The notes below the pieces were generated by a model. The model was not told where the DNA came from and searched no databases. It saw nothing but the letters and a program-made list of their open reading frames with translations. The position numbers and the translations under genes are program-made. From Flavobacterium piscinae (GTDB taxonomy: Bacteria; Bacteroidota; Bacteroidia; Flavobacteriales; Flavobacteriaceae): DNA of 64,000 nucleotides. Below, one piece after another: positions 9,589 to 19,174 of the stretch (position 1 is its first letter; each line of letters starts with the position of its first letter). The DNA lies in NCBI RefSeq assembly GCF_004122145.1, contig NZ_SBKQ01000006.1:1-64000 (forward strand). The letters run 5' to 3'.

Positions 9589-12420
9589 CTAAAATAATTC
9601 TTTTTTTAAGAATTGAGCCGTTAAACTCTTTTTGTTTTTCACAACTTCTTCCGGTGTTCCTTTGCAAACAATTTCGCCACCGCCTTTTCCGCCTTCTAAA
9701 CCAATATCAATAATATGGTCGGCCAGTTTAATAACATCCATGTTGTGTTCTATGACCAAAACGGTGTTTCCTTTGTCAACCAATTTGGTAATCACTTCCA
9801 TCAGCACCCGAATATCTTCAAAATGCAAGCCGGTAGTGGGCTCATCTAAGATGTAAAACGTATTTCCGGTATCTTTTTTGGACAATTCGGTAGCCAATTT
9901 AATCCGTTGGGCTTCGCCGCCTGAAAGGGTAGTACTTTGTTGTCCTAACGTAATATAACCCAAACCAACATCTTGAATTGTCTTCACTTTTCGATAAATT
10001 TTTGGAATGTTTTCAAAAAACTCAACCGCTTCATCTACCGTCATGTTCAACACATCCGAAATGGATTTTCCTTTGTAGCGAATTTCTAGGGTTTCCCTAT
10101 TAAAACGTTTACCCATGCAAGTTTCACATTCCACATATACATCCGGTAAAAAACTCATTTCGATGGTGCGAACTCCTGAACCTTCACACGTTTCACATCG
10201 TCCACCTGCCACATTAAAACTAAAACGTCCGGCTTTATAGCCACGAATCATGGCTTCCGGTGTTTGCGTAAACAGACTTCTGATTTCAGAAAAAACATCC
10301 GTATAAGTGGCCGGATTGCTTCGAGGTGTTCGACCAATCGGACTTTGGTCGATGTCGATTACTTTATCAATGTGTTCTAATCCTTCAATCTTTTTGAATG
10401 GTTGTGGTTTTTTTACTGCATTAAAAAAATGTTCGTTTAGAATAGGGTAGAGGGTTTCATTAATTAGTGTCGATTTTCCACTTCCCGAAACTCCGGTCAC
10501 GCAAATGAGTTTTCCCAAAGGAAATTCTGCTGTAACATTTTTTAAATTATTGCCGGTTGCTCCAGTTAATTTGAGCACTTTTCCGTTTCCTAACCGACGT
10601 TTTTTGGGGACTTCAATTTTCATTTTTCCACTCATGTATTGAGCGGTAGTTGTCGTTTCAGAAAGCAATTGTTGTGGTGTTCCTTCACTGATGATTCTAC
10701 CGCCAAAACGTCCGGCTTTTGGGCCAATATCAATCACCCAATCGGCACGTTCAATCATGTCTTTATCGTGTTCAACCACCAAAACGGAATTACCAATATC
10801 TCGCAAATTTTCTAACGAATTAATCAATCGTTCATTGTCTCTTTGATGCAAACCAATGCTCGGTTCATCCAAAATATATAAAACACCTACCAGTTGCGAA
10901 CCAATTTGTGTAGCCAATCGAATCCGTTGGGCTTCACCACCCGAAAGCGATTTGGAACTGCGATTTAATGACAAATAATTCAACCCTACATCCAACAAAA
11001 ATTGCAATCGGGCTTTAATTTCTTTCGTAATTTCAACTGCAATGGCTTTTTGTTTATTCGATAAATTTTCATCTAATTTCAAAAACCATTCATACAATTC
11101 CGAAATATCCATTTGTGATAAATCGGCAATATTTTTTTCATGAATTTTGAAATACAACGCTTCTTTTTTCAAACGTGAACCTTCACATTCCGGACAATCA
11201 ATTTCATCCATAAATTCTTTAGCCCAACGTTTAATAGACGTGGAACTGCTCTCGTCAAATTGATTTTTGATGAAATTGGAAATCCCTTCAAACTCAATCT
11301 TATATTCTTTAGTAATTCCCAATGTCTTGGATTCCACTGAAAATTTTTCTTTCCCTCCATTCAAAATCATTTCCATAGCTTCATCTGAAATGGATTCAAC
11401 CGCATCGGTCAATTTGAAACCATATTTTTCACCAATCGTTTCCAATTGTTTGAAAATCCAATTCGATTTGAATTCACCCAACGGAGCAAAACCACCTTGT
11501 TTGATGCTTAATTTTGGATTAGGAATAATTTTTTTCAAATTAATTTGATTGATGGTTCCCAAACCATTACAACTTTCGCAAGCCCCTTTGGGCGAATTGA
11601 ATGAAAAATTATTCGGTTCCGGATTCGGATAGGAAATTCCTGAAGTTGGACACATTAACGTTCTGCTGAAATAACGCACTTCTTTACTTTCATGTTCAAT
11701 CACCATCATCACATCATCTCCATGATGCATAGCGGTTTTGATGCTTTCTGTCAGACGTTTGTCGGTTTCTTCATCGTTTTCGATTTGCATGCGGTCAATT
11801 ACAATTTCAATGTCGTGGGTTTTATAGCGATCGACTTTCATACCACTAATCAAATCCTGAATTTCACCATCCACACGCACTTTTACAAAGCCTTGTTTCC
11901 CAATTTGCTGAAATAACTCAGCATAATGACCTTTCCGGGAACGAACAATTGGAGCTAAAATATTAATACGTTTTCCTTTAAAATTTTCAATGATAAGACT
12001 TTTGATTTGTTCATCGGAATAGGAAACCATTTTTTCGCCGGTGTTATAACTATAAGCTTCACCGGCTCTGGCAAATAATAAACGTAGAAAATCGTAAATT
12101 TCGGTAATGGTACCAACTGTAGAACGGGGACTTTTGCTGGTTGTTTTTTGTTCAATGGCAATGACAGGCGAAAGTCCGTCAATTTTATCCACATCCGGAC
12201 GTTCCAATCCACCTAAAAATTGTCGGGCATAGGCTGAAAAAGTTTCGATGTATCGTCGTTGTCCTTCGGCATAAATGGTATCAAAAGCCAAGGAAGATTT
12301 ACCCGAGCCTGAAAGTCCGGTAATGACTACCAATTTTTCTCTTGGAATAGATACGTCAATGTTCTTGAGGTTGTGAGCCCGAGCACCAATTATTTCAATC
12401 GTTTCGTCTGAATGTTGCAT
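9589..12420 (-). CDS. uvrA: Excinuclease ABC subunit A (canonical UvrA)
   Basis: This 943-residue damage sensor of nucleotide excision repair has two ABC ATPase halves. The first has GLSGSGKSS near the N-terminus and signature [12 protein letters not shown] followed by [11 protein letters not shown]. The second has GVSGSGKST and [12 protein letters not shown] with DEPTTGLH. The UvrB-binding and insertion domains are present. The C-terminal zinc module (CETCEGSG, later CETCMGKRF) is intact, but the first zinc module reads CPTSG where CPxCG is expected, so one ligand is a serine. The HQRDNERL motif matches ordinary UvrA. A second full-length paralogue lies at 52887-55679. Confidence 0.95.
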   Translation of the reverse strand: MQHSDETIEIIGARAHNLKNIDVSIPREKLVVITGLSGSGKSSLAFDTIYAEGQRRYIETFSAYARQFLGGLERPDVDKIDGLSPVIAIEQKTTSKSPRSTVGTITEIYDFLRLLFARAGEAYSYNTGEKMVSYSDEQIKSLIIENFKGKRINILAPIVRSRKGHYAELFQQIGKQGFVKVRVDGEIQDLISGMKVDRYKTHDIEIVIDRMQIENDEETDKRLTESIKTAMHHGDDVMMVIEHESKEVRYFSRTLMCPTSGISYPNPEPNNFSFNSPKGACESCNGLGTINQINLKKIIPNPKLSIKQGGFAPLGEFKSNWIFKQLETIGEKYGFKLTDAVESISDEAMEMILNGGKEKFSVESKTLGITKEYKIEFEGISNFIKNQFDESSSTSIKRWAKEFMDEIDCPECEGSRLKKEALYFKIHEKNIADLSQMDISELYEWFLKLDENLSNKQKAIAVEITKEIKARLQFLLDVGLNYLSLNRSSKSLSGGEAQRIRLATQIGSQLVGVLYILDEPSIGLHQRDNERLINSLENLRDIGNSVLVVEHDKDMIERADWVIDIGPKAGRFGGRIISEGTPQQLLSETTTTAQYMSGKMKIEVPKKRRLGNGKVLKLTGATGNNLKNVTAEFPLGKLICVTGVSGSGKSTLINETLYPILNEHFFNAVKKPQPFKKIEGLEHIDKVIDIDQSPIGRTPRSNPATYTDVFSEIRSLFTQTPEAMIRGYKAGRFSFNVAGGRCETCEGSGVRTIEMSFLPDVYVECETCMGKRFNRETLEIRYKGKSISDVLNMTVDEAVEFFENIPKIYRKVKTIQDVGLGYITLGQQSTTLSGGEAQRIKLATELSKKDTGNTFYILDEPTTGLHFEDIRVLMEVITKLVDKGNTVLVIEHNMDVIKLADHIIDIGLEGGKGGGEIVCKGTPEEVVKNKKSLTAQFLKKELF

Positions 12421-12437
12421 GATTTTTTCGCAAAACG

Positions 12438-12445
12438 CAAAGTTA
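12438..12445 (-). promoter_or_regulatory. Candidate -7 element TAACTTTG for uvrA
   Basis: On the minus strand TAACTTTG (12445-12438) matches TAnnTTTG and lies 17 bases before the uvrA ATG. The -33 TTG is not at the standard spacing. Confidence 0.35.
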
Positions 12446-12501
12446 CAATTTTAACAGCAAGATTTATACAGACAGATAAGAAGAATTTGTTAAACAATTT
12501 C

Positions 12502-12509
12502 TATTTTTG
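12502..12509 (+). promoter_or_regulatory. Candidate -7 element TATTTTTG for the 173-residue protein gene
   Basis: TATTTTTG matches TAnnTTTG and lies 26 bases before the ATG at 12536. A TTTG at 12486-12489 is too close to be a standard -33 element. Confidence 0.35.
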
Positions 12510-12535
12510 AAAAAATTAAACGTCAAACTTAAAAT

Positions 12536-13057
12536 ATGAAAATACTAGGAATCGGTTCCAGAATTAAACACGCCGAATACGGTTTAGGAGTAGTAACCAA
12601 TGTAACTTCCAAACATTATTGGGTAACTTTTATCGAAAATGGATTAGAAACCATCGATGTGGATAGTGAATTTGAAGTCATTGAAGCATTAGAAGACGAG
12701 GTAGATTCGGTTAGTTTTTATGAAGTAGAAAAAACACTGAAAAATTTATTGCAAAAATGGTCGGATGTGTCACAAATTGTACCGATAGCTGATAAATGGA
12801 AAGGTGGAAAATTGATTCTAGAACCCGGAACAGCCACGCAAAATAAAGAAGTGCCAATCGATACATTTTTCCATAAAATTATTATGGTTCGTGACCGTTT
12901 AAGAGTTATGGAGCAAAAAATCAATGCCAGTAATTTAGATGAAGCTGAAAAGATTGATTTGCAACAATACATCACTCGAATTTATGGAAGTTTAACCACA
13001 TTTAATGTGTTGTTCAAGAGTACGAATGATTATTTTGTGGGAGAGAAAACAAAATAG
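12536..13057 (+). CDS. Uncharacterised protein with an SH3-like N-terminal domain
   Basis: The 173-residue soluble protein is not one I recognise by name. Its first about 50 residues (RIKHAEYGLGVV, then YWVTF and LETIDV) look like a small beta-barrel of the kind found at the C-terminus of UvrD/PcrA helicases and in CarD-like proteins, where it binds protein or nucleic acid. The rest is predicted helical and charged. It is divergent from uvrA across about 115 bases, so a link to DNA repair is possible but only suggested by position. The stop codon runs straight into the 13-bp repeat array. Confidence 0.55.
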   Translation: MKILGIGSRIKHAEYGLGVVTNVTSKHYWVTFIENGLETIDVDSEFEVIEALEDEVDSVSFYEVEKTLKNLLQKWSDVSQIVPIADKWKGGKLILEPGTATQNKEVPIDTFFHKIIMVRDRLRVMEQKINASNLDEAEKIDLQQYITRIYGSLTTFNVLFKSTNDYFVGEKTK

Positions 13058-13259
13058 TCTCAGTTTTCAGTCTCAGTTTTCAGTCTCAGTAAACAGTCCC
13101 AGTAAACAGTCGCAGTTGACAGTATATGCTGCTAACTGTGACTGTAAACTGTAAACTGCGACTGAGACTGAAAACTCCACTGAAAACTGCGACTGCGACT
13201 GTAAACTGTGACTGCGACTGTAAACTGCGACTGCAACTGTAAACTGCGACTGAAAACTA
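13058..13259. repeat. Inverted array of 6- and 7-mers (13-bp unit) between convergent genes
   Basis: The left arm (13058-13122) is five tandem 13-bp units of the form TCTCAGTTTTCAG. After a 12-base spacer (13123-13134) the right arm (13135-13259) carries the reverse complement form, built of CTGCGA-type 6-mers and CTGAAAA/CTGTAAA-type 7-mers in varied order. The two arms can fold back on each other into a long imperfect hairpin. The last unit supplies the TAG stop codon of the fic gene (13257-13259). It may act as a two-way terminator or simply be an expanding simple repeat. Confidence 0.85.
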
Positions 13260-14213
13260 CCTAATCCTTTTCCTATTCGCTATATATTCTTCAATGGCTT
13301 TTTTGGTAGTATACCAATTCCTGCCTTCTTTGTGGGCATCAATTTTTCCTTGGCGAGCCAATAAACTGATATATTCTTGGCTGTAAGGCAATTCATTGGG
13401 TTCACTAACAATATTGGAAATTTCCTGAAAATCATAATCATTATCCGGTAAAGAACTGATGTAAATATTCAATGTTCTTTCCAAAGCCTGACTCATCAAC
13501 AACATCAATTTTTGATAATTGCCCGAATTGGCTTGGTTGAGGGCTTCGTAATATTTTTTTCGGTCATTTTTTAAAATAATTGCCGGAGGAAATCCTTTTC
13601 GCATTAACAATAAATTCATGGCTAAACGAACGGTTCTACCATTTCCATCAAAAAAAGGATGAATCCAAACGAGTTTATGATGGAAAACTGTTGCCAATTC
13701 TATATCATTTAGTTCCAACGGATTGGTATTTACAAAATTTATCAATTCATCTAGTAAATCTGAAACTTTGTTGGCGTTCGGCGGAACAAAATTGGCTCCT
13801 GTAATTCGAACACCACCATTTCTGATACGTCCGGCAAATTCATCCTCAATCATTCGTAAAACTAATTCATGCAACGATAAAATATCGATACTTCGTAAAG
13901 TATACTTTTCATTCACTATCGAATACAAATAGTCAATTGCTTTTTCATGGTTTTTGGCTTCAAAATGTTCCCTTAATGATTTTCCTTTTACAGTAATTCC
14001 TTCTTGTAAAACCATTTGCGTTTCACGTAACGTCAACGTGTTTCCTTCAATACTGTTGGAATTATACGTCCATTCAATGGTTAATGATTCTTTGATTTTT
14101 CGCAAAGCAATAGCAGGAAGCGGTCTGCTTTGATTTAAAACAGCTAGCTTATCATACAATCTTTCAAATGTCGATTGAAATTCGGGTCGATAGGATGTAT
14201 CAATTTTCCACAT
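13257..14213 (-). CDS. Fic-family AMP transferase with inhibitory helix and C-terminal HTH
   Basis: The 318-residue protein has the Fic core motif HPFFDGNGR at residues 185-193, whose histidine acts as base and whose DGNGR loop binds the nucleotide triphosphate. An N-terminal inhibitory motif S-x3-E-G at residues 52-57 (SNSIEG) marks it as a class II, self-inhibited Fic protein. The last about 50 residues (YSQEYISLLARQGK, then GRNWYTTKKAI) look like an excisionase-type helix-turn-helix that could bind DNA. Such proteins transfer AMP or similar groups to protein hydroxyls; the target is unknown. The gene stands alone, with a palindrome over its promoter. Confidence 0.9.
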   Translation of the reverse strand: MWKIDTSYRPEFQSTFERLYDKLAVLNQSRPLPAIALRKIKESLTIEWTYNSNSIEGNTLTLRETQMVLQEGITVKGKSLREHFEAKNHEKAIDYLYSIVNEKYTLRSIDILSLHELVLRMIEDEFAGRIRNGGVRITGANFVPPNANKVSDLLDELINFVNTNPLELNDIELATVFHHKLVWIHPFFDGNGRTVRLAMNLLLMRKGFPPAIILKNDRKKYYEALNQANSGNYQKLMLLMSQALERTLNIYISSLPDNDYDFQEISNIVSEPNELPYSQEYISLLARQGKIDAHKEGRNWYTTKKAIEEYIANRKRIR

Positions 14214-14220
14214 AACCCCA

Positions 14221-14236
14221 CAAAGATACTAGTATC
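14221..14236 (-). promoter_or_regulatory. fic promoter -7 element overlapped by a 12-bp palindrome
   Basis: On the minus strand TATCTTTG (14228-14221) is a perfect TAnnTTTG element only seven bases before the fic ATG, implying a leaderless or near-leaderless transcript. The perfect palindrome GATACTAGTATC at 14225-14236 overlaps it and could be an operator. Confidence 0.5.
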
Positions 14237-14274
14237 GTTTGAATAAAAAAATAATTCTATCCGATAGTAAGAAA

Positions 14275-16089
14275 TTATTCAATAATCATATTTTTTAATC
14301 GAACACGATATGCTTCTAATATTGCTGTTTTTGATAACAATCCAATCACTTGATTATTTTTTAAAACAGGAAGAAAATCTTCTTGTGATCGATCAAATTT
14401 GTCCATGATGGAATCCGCTGTTTCATCATAGTTGACTTGTTCTTTTGGGGGACGCATAATATCTTGTAGTGGAGTAAATTTAACTTTATAATTGTTGAAT
14501 AAATAAGGTCTGATTTCTTCAAAATTTACCATGCCAATTAATTCATTTTTATCATTTACAACCGGAAAAACGGATTGATTATAATTTGAAAGTTTTTGTA
14601 TTAACTCTTCCAATGAATTGGATAATTTCAAAGTTTGAATATTGGTTTGAATGAGATTATAAGGTGTTATGCCCGAAAGAATATTCCGATCGCGATCATC
14701 GGTAAACACATCGCCTTTGGCAGCTAGATTTTTTATATCAAACGAATAGGGTTCATACCGTTTGGAAATAGCAAAACTGATGGAAGATACCACCATTAAA
14801 GGCACCATTAAACTATACCCACTTGTAATTTCGGCAATAAGGAAAATGGCTGTGAGTGGTGCATGGAACAATCCGCTGAGTATTCCTGCCATTCCCACCA
14901 TCGTAAAATTAATGACAGGAAGTTTAAAACCAACTTGATTGAAAAAAGTGGCTACAACGAATCCCAAATAAGAACCCACAAATAGAGAGGGAGCAAAGTT
15001 ACCACCGTTTCCACCACTTCCAATGGTAATACTCGTGGCATAAACTTTAATAAACATTGTGGCTCCGACAAAGAGGAGTAAAATCCAAATATTATCTTTA
15101 AAGTTTTGGAGTACGGTATTTTCTAAAATTTGTTGCGGATTTGTATTGGCAAGCATTTTTATACTTTCATATCCTTCACCAAATAACGTTGGGAAAAAGA
15201 AAATGAGAATGGCTAAAATAAAGGCTCCGTATAATGCTTTTCGAATGGGTTTTAGACGTGATTTTTCAAAATGATGTTCAATATTTCGGAAAGTTCGTGC
15301 ATAATTTATGGAAACAAAACCCGATACTACTCCTAACAGTATATAAAAAGGCAAGTTATGATAATCAAAATTCAATTGTTTACTGAAGGTAAATAGAATT
15401 TCATCTTTCAATAAAATTGCCGAAACAATTGCACCGGTTGCCGAGGAAATCATAATCGGAATAAAAGCCGTGATACTCACATCCATCAAAACCACTTCAA
15501 TGGCAAATAATACACCGGCAATGGGTGCATTAAAAGCAGCAGCAATTCCGGCAGCCACTCCACATGCTAGAAGAAGTGTTCTGTCTTTATAACTGAGCCG
15601 ATAATTTTGAGCAAAATTACTTCCAAAGGCAGCACCTGTGATGGTGATAGGCGATTCTAAACCGGCGGAACCACCCATACCTACTGTTAGAGAACTGGTA
15701 ATAATTTGAGCATACATTTGTTTTTTCGGCATGATGCCTGATTTTTTTGCAACAGCATACATGATTTGAGAAGTGCCTTTTTCGATGAAACCATCCAATG
15801 CTTTTTTTACCACAAAAGCAGTAAGTACAATTCCAATAATTGGTAGTGTACTGTTACTGTAGGGTAAATGCAAAATAGAATCCATGTATTGGGCAAAAAC
15901 ATACACCCAGTGAGCAAATGTTTTTAAGACAATTACGGCCAAAGCAGAGGAAACTCCTACCAAAAAACAGGCTAAATAAATAAATTGTCTAGGAGATAAA
16001 AAAGATTTTAAATAAAAAATAAATCCTTCTAGTCTTCTGAAGTTCTTTCTAAAAAAGTTTTTAAAAGGAGTTTTTCTATTAACCGGCAT
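14275..16089 (-). CDS. ClC-family chloride channel/transporter with two CBS domains
   Basis: The roughly 604-residue protein has a multi-span ClC membrane domain and two C-terminal CBS domains. The gating-glutamate segment reads GGSAGLESP (family GREGP), and GNGGNFAPSLF matches the GxFxP anion-site motif. The first filter motif, usually GSGIP, is replaced by KGTSQ, so ion choice is uncertain. The CBS pair (around SVFPVVNDKN and FLPVLKNNQV) probably binds adenine nucleotides. I start at ATG 16089 rather than the TTG one codon upstream. It is the last gene of a run with AlkD and GGT, though TATTTTTG at 16114-16107 could be its own -7 element. Confidence 0.9.
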   Translation of the reverse strand: MPVNRKTPFKNFFRKNFRRLEGFIFYLKSFLSPRQFIYLACFLVGVSSALAVIVLKTFAHWVYVFAQYMDSILHLPYSNSTLPIIGIVLTAFVVKKALDGFIEKGTSQIMYAVAKKSGIMPKKQMYAQIITSSLTVGMGGSAGLESPITITGAAFGSNFAQNYRLSYKDRTLLLACGVAAGIAAAFNAPIAGVLFAIEVVLMDVSITAFIPIMISSATGAIVSAILLKDEILFTFSKQLNFDYHNLPFYILLGVVSGFVSINYARTFRNIEHHFEKSRLKPIRKALYGAFILAILIFFFPTLFGEGYESIKMLANTNPQQILENTVLQNFKDNIWILLLFVGATMFIKVYATSITIGSGGNGGNFAPSLFVGSYLGFVVATFFNQVGFKLPVINFTMVGMAGILSGLFHAPLTAIFLIAEITSGYSLMVPLMVVSSISFAISKRYEPYSFDIKNLAAKGDVFTDDRDRNILSGITPYNLIQTNIQTLKLSNSLEELIQKLSNYNQSVFPVVNDKNELIGMVNFEEIRPYLFNNYKVKFTPLQDIMRPPKEQVNYDETADSIMDKFDRSQEDFLPVLKNNQVIGLLSKTAILEAYRVRLKNMIIE

Positions 16090-16125
16090 CAATCAAGAAT
16101 ATTGAACAAAAATAGCAATAAAAGA

Positions 16126-16797
16126 TTACTTTAAAATATTTCGAAGTGCTTCTTTTTTACTTAATGGTTTCAGGTTTGTATTTTCAACATAGTTTATTAC
16201 AGCATTTGGATTAAATCTTCCATAATCTCTCAGTGCCCAACCAATCGCTTTTTGAATAAAAAACTCTTTTGAATTTTTATGTTTTTCACATTCTGATTTC
16301 AACAATTCAAAATCAGTATTTTTTTTATAATTCAATTGAAATAGTATGGCACTACGATTGAGCCACCTATTTTCAGAATTTGAAAATCGCTCAATAACTT
16401 CCAATGTTTGTTCCGGAAATTGCAATAAATAATTCCCCAATAGGTATTTTGCTAATAAATCAACACTATCCCACCAAGAATGGGTTGTGAGCCATTTTTC
16501 AATTAATATACCGTCTTCTTTTTTGTAGTTTTTCTTAATTTCTTGAATTAAAATTTCCATGCCACAATACTGAAAATCGCGATCTTTTTTAGTAAAAAGT
16601 GACCAACTAATTCCTCTAAAATCTGATTGAATTTCAGGTTTATGCTTTTTCCATAGTTGTTTTAAAATAATTCTTCTTTGTTCTGTTTTGATGCCTAAAA
16701 ACGGGAAGTTGTCTTTCATATAAGCTTCCATTTTAATGGCATTTTCAGCATTGCGATGTGCCAACAATTCTTTTTCAAGTGCTTGAATAAAATTCAT
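16126..16797 (-). CDS. AlkD-like DNA alkylation repair protein
   Basis: The 223-residue all-helical protein matches the AlkD family of HEAT-repeat DNA glycosylases, which remove positively charged alkylated bases such as 3-methyladenine. Family features include FPFLGIKTEQRR near residue 35, the central LTTHSWWDSVDLLAKYLLG stretch with the conserved tryptophans and aspartate that stack around the lesion, and NRWLNRSAILFQL. It begins nine bases after the ggt stop on the same strand, so the two are probably co-transcribed. Confidence 0.88.
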   Translation of the reverse strand: MNFIQALEKELLAHRNAENAIKMEAYMKDNFPFLGIKTEQRRIILKQLWKKHKPEIQSDFRGISWSLFTKKDRDFQYCGMEILIQEIKKNYKKEDGILIEKWLTTHSWWDSVDLLAKYLLGNYLLQFPEQTLEVIERFSNSENRWLNRSAILFQLNYKKNTDFELLKSECEKHKNSKEFFIQKAIGWALRDYGRFNPNAVINYVENTNLKPLSKKEALRNILK

Positions 16798-16806
16798 TTT
16801 TTTTAT

Positions 16807-18489
16807 TTAAAATCCAATTGCTTTATCATCACCTCTTTTGTCGGCTCCACCTTCATATTTTCCATTGGGAAGAACGAGAATGGCATCTACTTTTCCCAAA
16901 ACGGGGGTGGTTTTTTCATTGATGATGTACTTTTTCTTTTTTAACGATTCCAATAAATCAGTTGTAAAACAATTGGGTTCAAAAATTACTTCATCGGGCA
17001 ACCATTGGTGATGAAAACGAGGAGTGTTCACCGCTTCTTGCATACTCATGTTAAACTCTACCACATTTAAAAACGTTTGTAAAACGGAAGTAATGATGGT
17101 TGAACCGCCCGGAGTTCCGACAACCATAAACAGTTTTCCTTCTTTTTCAATAAGGGTAGGCGTCATCGAACTCAACATTCTTTTTTGAGGAGCAATGCTA
17201 TTCGCCTTGGAACCGGTTAATCCAAACATGTTTGGTTCGCCGGGTTTAGATGAGAAATCATCCATTTCATTATTCAAAAAGAAGCCTAATTCATCACAAT
17301 ACAATTTAGAACCATACGCATCATTAATCGTTGTGGTGGCAGAAACGGCATTGCCAAATTGATCTATAATTGAATAATGAGTAGTTTCCATACTTTCGGA
17401 AAATTGAATATTTCCTTTTGAAACATCACTAGATTTGGTAGCTTCATCAAATGAAAAAGTTGACATTCTATCTTTTAAATATTCATCATCCAAAAGTTCT
17501 TTACTTGGAATTTTTACAAAATCCGGATCGCCCAAAAAATGATTTCTATCAGCGTATGCTCTTCGTTCTGCTTCTACCAAAAGTTGAATGTACTTTTCAG
17601 AATTATGTTGAAAGGTGTTTACATCATACGGTTCAATCATTTTTAAAATTTGACCTAATGTGATTCCACCACTGCTTGGTGGAGCCATTGATATAAGTTT
17701 ATAATTTTTGTATGTGAAAGTGATTGGTTTTCGCCAAATGGCTTCATATTTTTCTAAATCTTCAAGTGTAATGATTCCACCTTTGGATTGAATATAATGG
17801 ACTAAAGTTTTAGCTGTTTCGCCTTTATAAAATTCATCTCGACCGTTTTGGGCAATCTGTTCTAATGTATTGGCTAAAGCCAAATATTTTATAGTATCTT
17901 TTTCGTTAAAAACATTGGAAAACAGTGTTTTATATCCATTTGCTTTAACAATTGCTTCACGGTGTTTAAATAATCTTTCTTCTTGTTTTTGAGTAACCAC
18001 AACACCTTTTCGAGCCAACTCAATTACCGGTTTTAATATAGTTTCTATAGGTAGCGTCCCAAATTTTTCATGCACGGCAAAAACACCGGCAATGGTTCCG
18101 GGAACACCCACACTTTTGCCTGATTCGGTACTCAACCCTTTGATTACATTTCCGTTTTCATCCAAAAACATATCAGAAGTAGCTGCAATCGGAGCTTTTT
18201 CCCGATAATCCAAACTGCCTATTTCACCATCATTTTTACGATACACCATAAATCCACCACCACCAATATTTCCGGCATATGGATAGGCAACGGCCAAAGC
18301 TAATTCGGTGGCTATCATCGCGTCAAAGGCATTTCCTCCTTGTTTCATGATTTCTACTCCAATTTGAGAAGCTTCTTCTCTTGCAGAGACTACCATCGCT
18401 TTTTCGGTCACTAATCCGGTTGGAATTGTGGTTTGTTCGGATTTGCATCCTAATAAAATTAATACAAGAAGTAATGAAATAATTCTCAT
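16807..18489 (-). CDS. ggt: Gamma-glutamyltransferase, lipoprotein form
   Basis: The protein cleaves the gamma-glutamyl bond of glutathione and related peptides, in the periplasm or on the cell surface. I start it at ATG 18489, which gives MRIISLLLVLILLGC, a lipoprotein signal with lipobox LLGC; a longer start at 18513 would bury this. The catalytic threonine is in TTHYSIID, where the precursor cuts itself into large and small subunits, and SSMTPT and GTPGGSTI follow as in the family. The ATG overlaps the TGA of the preceding gene (ATGA at 18486-18489), so translation is probably coupled. Confidence 0.92.
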   Translation of the reverse strand: MRIISLLLVLILLGCKSEQTTIPTGLVTEKAMVVSAREEASQIGVEIMKQGGNAFDAMIATELALAVAYPYAGNIGGGGFMVYRKNDGEIGSLDYREKAPIAATSDMFLDENGNVIKGLSTESGKSVGVPGTIAGVFAVHEKFGTLPIETILKPVIELARKGVVVTQKQEERLFKHREAIVKANGYKTLFSNVFNEKDTIKYLALANTLEQIAQNGRDEFYKGETAKTLVHYIQSKGGIITLEDLEKYEAIWRKPITFTYKNYKLISMAPPSSGGITLGQILKMIEPYDVNTFQHNSEKYIQLLVEAERRAYADRNHFLGDPDFVKIPSKELLDDEYLKDRMSTFSFDEATKSSDVSKGNIQFSESMETTHYSIIDQFGNAVSATTTINDAYGSKLYCDELGFFLNNEMDDFSSKPGEPNMFGLTGSKANSIAPQKRMLSSMTPTLIEKEGKLFMVVGTPGGSTIITSVLQTFLNVVEFNMSMQEAVNTPRFHHQWLPDEVIFEPNCFTTDLLESLKKKKYIINEKTTPVLGKVDAILVLPNGKYEGGADKRGDDKAIGF

Positions 18490-19070
18490 AAAGTGGCAAG
18501 TTTTTCTTGGCAATGGATTTGTAATTCTTTAAAAAAAGCGGTGAATTCTTCTTCAAATTCGGAATAAAACTCCTTTAATTCATTTATTGAAAGATGCATA
18601 TCAACTCGGTTTTTGGTACGATGATCCATTTGAAATAAAATCATCGATAAACCTTCAATTGAGGCATAACTTACCAACCAATTTCGGGCAATCATATAGG
18701 GCATCATTCCTTTGGTTCTCTCGGTTAAAATGTCATAATGACTTCTCAAATTTTCATAAAAAGAAATAGCCACTTTCTCTAATGGTTGATTGGAATACTT
18801 ACTCCAATTTTTTGCTAAAAAATGGTCGTAAAAAATATCGATAATTACACCTGAATAATGACCGTATTTTTCATGCAATCGGTGTTTGCTCTTTCGAAAG
18901 ATAGGGTGTGCATCCGTAAATGTATCAATAGCTCTATGCAAAATGATTCCTTTTTGAACCTCCGGAGGATAATTCAAATAATCGTTACCACGAATGCCAT
19001 CGGCCATAAAATTGCCGATTTGAAGCAGTTCGTTATCGCCGGAAAGATAGATGTGAGCTAAAAAATTCAT
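18486..19070 (-). CDS. Acyl carrier protein phosphodiesterase family (AcpH-like)
   Basis: This 194-residue protein fits the AcpH family: NFLAHIYLS at the N-terminus, GNFMADGIRG, and GIILHRAIDTFTDAHP with the conserved HD-type metal residues, then DIFYDHFLA. AcpH removes 4'-phosphopantetheine from acyl carrier protein. I chose ATG 19070 because homologues begin at this motif; the upstream extension from 19133 is not family-like. It shares a four-base ATGA overlap with ggt and heads the run AcpH, GGT, AlkD, ClC. Confidence 0.85.
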   Translation of the reverse strand: MNFLAHIYLSGDNELLQIGNFMADGIRGNDYLNYPPEVQKGIILHRAIDTFTDAHPIFRKSKHRLHEKYGHYSGVIIDIFYDHFLAKNWSKYSNQPLEKVAISFYENLRSHYDILTERTKGMMPYMIARNWLVSYASIEGLSMILFQMDHRTKNRVDMHLSINELKEFYSEFEEEFTAFFKELQIHCQEKLATL

Positions 19071-19138
19071 TTGCCTAAAGTAACAATTAATTCTTAAAAA
19101 ATTGAATTTTAAATCACATTTACACCACTTCAATTCTT

Positions 19139-19146
19139 TATCTTTG
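19139..19146 (+). promoter_or_regulatory. Candidate -7 element TATCTTTG for the GlmM-like gene
   Basis: TATCTTTG is a perfect TAnnTTTG match 28 bases before the ATG at 19175. No TTG sits at the expected distance upstream. Confidence 0.45.
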
Positions 19147-19174
19147 CCTTGTTTTCAATTAAAAAGTATAATTT

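Noticed and set aside
9195-9713. A 172-residue open frame opposite uvrA and the LOG gene
   Set aside because: It is antisense to two well-supported genes and its sequence shows no domain or signal; it is a shadow frame.
13058-13259. The 6/7-mer array as a CRISPR or tRNA-like element
   Set aside because: The units are 13 bp with no unique spacers, and the arms are inverted, so it is not a CRISPR array; no cloverleaf fits.
18490-18513. An upstream start for gamma-glutamyltransferase
   Set aside because: It would bury the lipoprotein signal; ATG 18489 overlaps the upstream stop in the usual ATGA.
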